Shown here: positions 60,386 to 64,000 of the stretch, one piece after another
Position numbering within the stretch: position 1 is the first letter of the stretch
How the letters are laid out: every line of letters begins with the position of its first letter
Assembly (NCBI GenBank): GCA_900754075.1
Contig: CAAEBN010000078.1
Span: 4,911-68,910, forward strand
Source of the DNA: an uncultured Collinsella sp.
Lineage (GTDB): Bacteria; Actinomycetota; Coriobacteriia; Coriobacteriales; Coriobacteriaceae
Length of the DNA: 64,000 nucleotides
Direction of reading: 5' to 3'
Position numbers and translations under genes: made by a program
The notes under the pieces: model-generated
What the model was told of the DNA's origin: nothing
The model's input: the letters and a program-made list of their open reading frames with translations, nothing else
Databases searched by the model: none

Positions 60386-60471
60386 CTGCGTTTCATCCGA
60401 TTTTATGTTCTAAAAATTCTGCATTTCATCGATAATCAAGCGTATAAAACTTTGCATTTCATTCGATGACG
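60386..60471. repeat. Three tandem copies of a 33-bp repeat upstream of the ATPase
   Basis: Units start at 60386, 60419 and 60452 with CTGCGTTTCATCCGAT, CTGCATTTCATCGAT and TTGCATTTCATTCGAT, exactly 33 bp apart (three helical turns). The region is A+T-rich and ends 16 bp before the ATPase start, so it may hold regulator sites. Confidence 0.7.
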
Positions 60472-60486
60472 CTGAGGGGAGAGCCT

Positions 60487-61848
60487 ATGCTGCGCAGGAA
60501 AATAACGGCAGAGCTGGAGCGTTGGCTGAAGTCTTCCGAGCAAAAGGCCTTGTTCATTACGGGTTCTCGCCAGATTGGCAAAAGCTATTCGATTCGCGCA
60601 TTTGGCAAAGCCAACCATGCAACCTACATCGAGCTTAACCTCATGGAAAACCGCCAGGCAAAAGATGCTCTTCTCGAGGCGCGGAATGCCGATGATTTCA
60701 TCAGCAGGGTGACGCTTCTTTCGGGAAAGTCGATTGCGCCAGGCAAAACGCTCGTGTTTATCGATGAGGTCCAGGAGGCCCCCGACATCATGACGATGGC
60801 AAAGTTCCTTGTTGAGGACGGGAGGTGCCGCTGGGCGTTTTCGGGGTCAATGCTCGGGACTCAGTTCAAGGGCGTCAGGTCCTATCCCGTGGGGTATGTT
60901 CACGAGCTTAGGATGTTCCCGCTCGATTTTGAGGAGTTTTGCTGGGCAATCGGGGTGAGCGAGGGGGCTCGCCAAACGATACGTGAAGCGTGTATCAGCG
61001 AGAGGCCCGTTCCTGATTATATTCATGACGCGATGATGGCAAACTTCAGGACCTATACCGTTGTCGGCGGAATGCCGGAGGTCGTGCAGCGTTTCCTTGA
61101 CACGCAGGGCGACCTTGCCTCTGTTCGTCAGCTGCAGTCAGAGCTCAACGAACAGTACCGGCGGGATATCTCCAAGTATGCAAGCGGGCGAGCCCTTCAG
61201 GTGCAGAGCATCTACGATCAGCTCCCTATTATGCTCGAGGGCGAAAACAAGCGCTTCGTGCTCAATTCCATTGACCCTAAGGCGCACTACGAGAAGTATC
61301 AGCGAGATTTTGTATGGCTTGTCGATGCCGGCGTTGCTCTCAAAGCCGATATCGTAACCGAGCCAAAATCGCCCCTGCTCAAGACGGCACGGCCATCGCA
61401 GTTCAAGCTATATCAATCGGATACGGGCATGTTGATGGCGCGCTACCCCGTTGGAGTCGCCCAAGCGGCGTATCTTGATAGCAAGGAGCCCAATCTGGGC
61501 GGCATTTACGAAAACGTGGTGGCCCAGCAGCTGGCTGCCCAAAATCGCCAGCTTTACTACTATCAGACAAAAAAGCGCGGTGAAGTGGACTTTGTGGTCG
61601 ATGGACCGGATGGGACGGCTGTTCCGATCGAGGTTAAATCGGGCTCCTATTACCACGCGCACGCTGCGCTCGGTCATGTGCTTGATACGGCTGAATATGG
61701 CGCAAGGCTCGGGATTGTTTTCTCGAGAGGCAACGTTGAGCGCAACGGAGCGGTTCTCTATTTGCCGCTATATGCGACCTGGGCTCTTTCGGATGTTTTG
61801 GGCGACTCCTGTGCCGAGGGGATAAAACTGGAGGTCAAGCCGGTCTAG
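60487..61848 (+). CDS. AAA_14/DUF4143-family ATP-binding protein
   Basis: The 453-residue protein starts with an AAA domain (Walker A ITGSRQIGKSYS, Walker B LVFIDEVQEAP, then WAFSGSMLG) and ends in a DUF4143 domain (GGIYENVVAQQLAAQ, YYYQTKKRGEVDFVV, VPIEVKSGSY), which resembles restriction-endonuclease-fold nucleases with E-D-ExK-like residues. Such genes are common in gut bacteria, function unknown. ATG 60487 follows GAGGGGAGAG. A 33-bp tandem repeat upstream suggests tight control. Codon use is less G+C-biased than in neighbours, so recent transfer is possible. Confidence 0.9.
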   Translation: MLRRKITAELERWLKSSEQKALFITGSRQIGKSYSIRAFGKANHATYIELNLMENRQAKDALLEARNADDFISRVTLLSGKSIAPGKTLVFIDEVQEAPDIMTMAKFLVEDGRCRWAFSGSMLGTQFKGVRSYPVGYVHELRMFPLDFEEFCWAIGVSEGARQTIREACISERPVPDYIHDAMMANFRTYTVVGGMPEVVQRFLDTQGDLASVRQLQSELNEQYRRDISKYASGRALQVQSIYDQLPIMLEGENKRFVLNSIDPKAHYEKYQRDFVWLVDAGVALKADIVTEPKSPLLKTARPSQFKLYQSDTGMLMARYPVGVAQAAYLDSKEPNLGGIYENVVAQQLAAQNRQLYYYQTKKRGEVDFVVDGPDGTAVPIEVKSGSYYHAHAALGHVLDTAEYGARLGIVFSRGNVERNGAVLYLPLYATWALSDVLGDSCAEGIKLEVKPV

Positions 61849-61860
61849 GGCCAGTCCCGG

Positions 61861-61892
61861 ATGTGACAAAGGGGCAGTCCCTTTGTCACATT
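61861..61892. repeat. GTGACAAAG palindrome
   Basis: ATGTGACAAAGGGGCAGT and CCCTTTGTCACAT form an inverted repeat 12 bp after the ATPase stop. Confidence 0.85.
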
Positions 61893-61895
61893 CAT

Positions 61896-61991
61896 GAGCG
61901 TTGATTTTCTCCCACCGAGATAACGAGCGTGGATTTTCTCCCGTTTAGAGCGCACTCGAACGCTCAAAGTGGGAGAAAATCCACGCTCGTT
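61896..61991. repeat. 21-bp perfect hairpin plus an extra half copy
   Basis: The arm at 61922-61942 (AACGAGCGTGGATTTTCTCC...) is mirrored perfectly at 61971-61991; the loop has its own GAGCG/CGCTC stem. A third partial copy, GAGCGTTGATTTTCTCCC, lies at 61896-61913 in the same orientation as the first arm. It sits between converging genes. Confidence 0.75.
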
Positions 61992-62034
61992 TTATGCCGA
62001 TGGCGTGGCCCGTGTGCCCGCGCCGCCCGAGCGC

Positions 62035-62481
62035 CTACAGCTGCTCGAGCATAGCGGTGCAACCGGCGAGTACATCGCGGTAGGTGGCGTCGAAATTGCC
62101 GGTGTACCAGGGGTCGGCCACGTCGCCGGGGCGCTCGGTCCAATCGAGCAAGCGCGTAATCTTGCCGTCGGGGTCCTTCCCAAAAATTCGGTACAGGCCG
62201 CGGGCGTTCTCGTCGTCCATATAGACAATGTGGTCCCAGTCGCCATACTCCGCGCGACGTACCTGGCGAGCACGGTGCGCAACGACGGGAATCCCGACTT
62301 CGCGCAGCTTGGCGACCGTGCCATGATGCGGCGGGTCGCCAATCTCCTCAGTTGAAGTCGCCGCGGAATCGATGGCAAACTCCGCCTCGCGCCCAGCGCG
62401 GCGCACGAGCTCGGTAAACACCGACTCAGCCATCGTCGAGCGGCAGATGTTCCCATGGCAGATAAACAGTATGCGTTGCAT
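62035..62481 (-). CDS. Low-molecular-weight protein-tyrosine phosphatase
   Basis: The 148-residue enzyme has the active-site loop CHGNICRS (C8 to R14) near the N-terminus and the general-acid loop DPWYTGNF near the C-terminus, both typical of LMW-PTPs. It may dephosphorylate tyrosine kinases in envelope polysaccharide synthesis or act as a general phosphatase. ATG 62481 was chosen for family alignment, with an in-frame start 15 codons upstream less likely. Neighbours give no specific clue. Confidence 0.92.
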   Translation of the reverse strand: MQRILFICHGNICRSTMAESVFTELVRRAGREAEFAIDSAATSTEEIGDPPHHGTVAKLREVGIPVVAHRARQVRRAEYGDWDHIVYMDDENARGLYRIFGKDPDGKITRLLDWTERPGDVADPWYTGNFDATYRDVLAGCTAMLEQL

Positions 62482-62527
62482 GAGCGGTTTCCTTTCGATC
62501 ACCACCATCGAGCTCGAGTATCTCATC

Positions 62528-62551
62528 TACGCCTACGCCTACGCCTACGCC
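62528..62551. repeat. Hexanucleotide tandem repeat (TACGCC)4
   Basis: Four copies of TACGCC lie at the end of the MFS gene and just beyond. On the minus strand the stop TAG falls inside the repeat. A change in copy number would not alter the protein, because the first stop in frame is unchanged. Confidence 0.6.
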
Positions 62552-63780
62552 CTCGCCCGCTTGCGCTCCCAGCGAGCCAACTTAATCGTCACCAGCGTGA
62601 GCGCCCAGGCCACAAGCGAGAACGCGGCGCCCACGGCGCCCACGTACGCAATGCCAACGCCGCTTACCACGGCGCCGCCCACTGCGGTGCCAAACGAGAT
62701 GCCGACGTTAAACGCCATGGGCTCAACCGAACTTGCGAGTACCATCGACTTGGGATGGCGGCTGCGTGCCACGTCCATAAAGTGCGTGATGCACGACACC
62801 GAGAACAGGTACATGAGCAGCGCCAAGCTAAAGACAAAGACCAGCGCGAGCGGCATGGTGCCGCCCACAGCAAACAGCCCGAGTAACGCCGCAGCCTGCA
62901 GCACAAACGTAACCAGCAGTGCCTTCATGCCAAAGCGCGCGTCAATCCATCCACCCAGGATGTTCGAGATCAGGCAGAACACGCCGTAGGCCATAAGCGT
63001 GGTACTGGCTTCGACCGTGCCCATGCCCAGCACCTGCTCAAGATAAGGCGTCACGTAGCCGTAAAACACATAGACCGAGCCCACGCCAAACAAAAAGATG
63101 AGCATGCCGGTGATGATGCTCGGCTCGCGCAGCAGCCCCGCCTGCTCGCGAAAGGTGGCAGGCTCGTCGGTTTGCCCAGCGCGAGGCATAAACGCCACGA
63201 GCGCGCTGCAGATCAAAACGGCAAAGGTCAGCGTACCGTACATGGCTACGTGCCAATCGAGCGTGTCGGCTACAAACTTGCCGATCGAAGTGACAAAGAC
63301 CATTGCCACGGAAAACGCACCATATACCACCGAGATGGCAAGCGAAGTTTGCTGCGGGGACAGAAGCTCGGGGATGTACGTCACACCCACGGCGAGCAGT
63401 GCGCCCGAGACGGAGCCCAAGATGATGCGCGAGGCGAACAGCACCTGGAAGTTGGGCGCCAACGCCATGACTAGGTTGCCGAGCACAAAGACGATGCTGT
63501 AGCACACGAGCAGCTGGTAGCGGCGGAAGCGCCCCGTGCTGAGCGCAAGTACCGGCGTGGCGATAGCGTAGACGAGCGCGAATACGCTGATGAGCTGGCC
63601 CGCGGTGGCAAGCGAGATGCCGAGTTCCGTTGCCAAGTCGCTTTCGATGCCGATGACCACGAATTCGGAGCAGCCGAGCGAGAATCCCAACAGTACGAGC
63701 AGCGCCAGGCAGAGCTTGGTGCGCGCGGGGGAGAGCGCGGCGGCGGTTGACTTGCTTTTAGGCGTGGTTGCGGCGGTCAA
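62545..63780 (-). CDS. MFS transporter, DHA1 (AraJ/Bcr-like) drug or sugar efflux type
   Basis: The 411-residue protein has twelve membrane helices. ALLVLLGFSLGCSEFVVIGIESDLATEL, GRFRRYQLLVCYSIVF (the MFS loop 2-3) and LGSVSGALLAVGVTYIPELL are typical of the AraJ/YdhP-like DHA1 group. It probably exports drugs or sugars. The TTG at 63780 has GGAG eight bases upstream; GTG 63789 and an ATG at 63954 are in frame, but the latter would have to translate through a palindromic repeat. Start is therefore uncertain. Confidence 0.88.
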   Translation of the reverse strand: MTAATTPKSKSTAAALSPARTKLCLALLVLLGFSLGCSEFVVIGIESDLATELGISLATAGQLISVFALVYAIATPVLALSTGRFRRYQLLVCYSIVFVLGNLVMALAPNFQVLFASRIILGSVSGALLAVGVTYIPELLSPQQTSLAISVVYGAFSVAMVFVTSIGKFVADTLDWHVAMYGTLTFAVLICSALVAFMPRAGQTDEPATFREQAGLLREPSIITGMLIFLFGVGSVYVFYGYVTPYLEQVLGMGTVEASTTLMAYGVFCLISNILGGWIDARFGMKALLVTFVLQAAALLGLFAVGGTMPLALVFVFSLALLMYLFSVSCITHFMDVARSRHPKSMVLASSVEPMAFNVGISFGTAVGGAVVSGVGIAYVGAVGAAFSLVAWALTLVTIKLARWERKRARA

Positions 63781-64000
63781 GGTTGTCACTCCAATGTCGC
63801 ATGAATAAGCGGGATTCAATCCCTGCAACTCTAACAGAATGTGACAAAGAGACAGTCCCTTTGTCACATTGCGCTGCCAGCCAGTCGCCCAAACCATCAC
63901 AACATTCGGCAAAAATCGGCTCTTCGGTGGTTTCTGTGGGAGAGATTCCGGCATAGGCCCAGCTCAGCGGGCGAAAACAACGATCTGGAACTGAAACGGC
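63758..64000 (-). CDS. Possible C-terminal end of a gene continuing beyond the window
   Basis: A minus-strand frame is open from the window edge to a TAA at 63758. Its first 44 codons (TETTEEPIFAECCDGLGDWL and before) read like the end of a soluble protein. The rest is translated from the GTGACAAAG palindrome (CDKGTVSLSH) and from the MFS gene start in another frame. If real, the insertion of the palindrome removed the old stop and lengthened the protein. Only the partial frame is visible, so this is tentative. Confidence 0.3.
   Translation of the reverse strand, partial: AVSVPDRCFRPLSWAYAGISPTETTEEPIFAECCDGLGDWLAAQCDKGTVSLSHSVRVAGIESRLFMRHWSDNLDRRNHA
63838..63870. repeat. GTGACAAAG palindrome at the MFS 5' end
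   Basis: AATGTGACAAAGAGACAGT and CCCTTTGTCACATT form an inverted repeat upstream of the MFS start and possibly inside the end of the preceding gene. Confidence 0.85.

Overview
The window is high-G+C DNA with a typical actinobacterial gene style and contains no transposase, integrase or recognisable phage gene. Several traits point to a Coriobacteriia gut bacterium, most likely Collinsella or a close relative: the small bacterial SRP RNA, class B sortases beside pilins and SPATG/VPT-type anchors, many heterodimeric ABC exporters, a BilS-like flavodoxin, and the dense intergenic palindromes. The assignment rests on gene content and style only; no database comparison was possible.

Layout. 1-4.5 kb: 3' end of glmS, a GntR regulator divergent from a YeiH-type membrane protein, and a degenerate AAA+/Fis regulator. 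4.6-8.1 kb: a surface module (small membrane protein, SPATG-anchored protein, class B sortase, LytR-CpsA-Psr enzyme). 8.2-13.7 kb: a nitroreductase, a small conserved-looking protein, and a MarR regulator with the first heterodimeric ABC exporter. 13.8-20.6 kb: cysE, a DedA protein, ilvE, lemA, a TetR regulator, tRNA-Ser(UGA) and a TadA-glycerate kinase fusion. 20.6-24.9 kb: SRP RNA and the second ABC exporter pair. 25.1-28.8 kb: a flavodoxin-like gene, a 0.8-kb non-coding repeat region and an LTA-synthase-like sulfatase. 29-34.8 kb: a nitroreductase, the K+ transporter Kup, a 64-residue membrane protein and a truncated KdpD/KdpE two-component pair. 34.9-41.8 kb: RlmKL-type methyltransferase, HAD phosphatase, FSA/TalC-type transaldolase and Tex. 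42.2-46.6 kb: an oxidoreductase-MFS-SDR operon with a divergent LysR regulator. 46.7-52.7 kb: a pilus operon. 52.8-58.7 kb: a GGDEF enzyme, a second repeat array, and a MarR-controlled third ABC pair. 59.1-64 kb: a pyridoxal kinase-like gene, a TIGR04076-like protein, an AAA/DUF4143 ATPase, a low-molecular-weight phosphatase, an MFS exporter and possibly the end of another gene.

The most notable coding unit is the pilus operon: large adhesin, SipA-like protein, FctA-like pilin, class B sortase. This is the order of the streptococcal FCT-3/4 pilus region (cpa-sipA/lepA-fctA-srtC2). The SipA-like protein lacks both catalytic residues of signal peptidase, the adhesin has a nine-G tract in its signal-peptide codons that could phase-vary expression, and 57-bp direct repeats flank the operon.

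The most notable non-coding signals are (i) long hairpins at 16.8, 25.8 and 26.4 kb that share a core but carry different, self-complementary arms; (ii) two arrays at 26.0 and 54.2 kb built on the same 62-bp period of GGGA-N7-TCCC sites in alternating orientation; and (iii) at least eight short palindromes with a CAGTCCC/CTGTCCC centre. I know of no established name for (i) and (ii).
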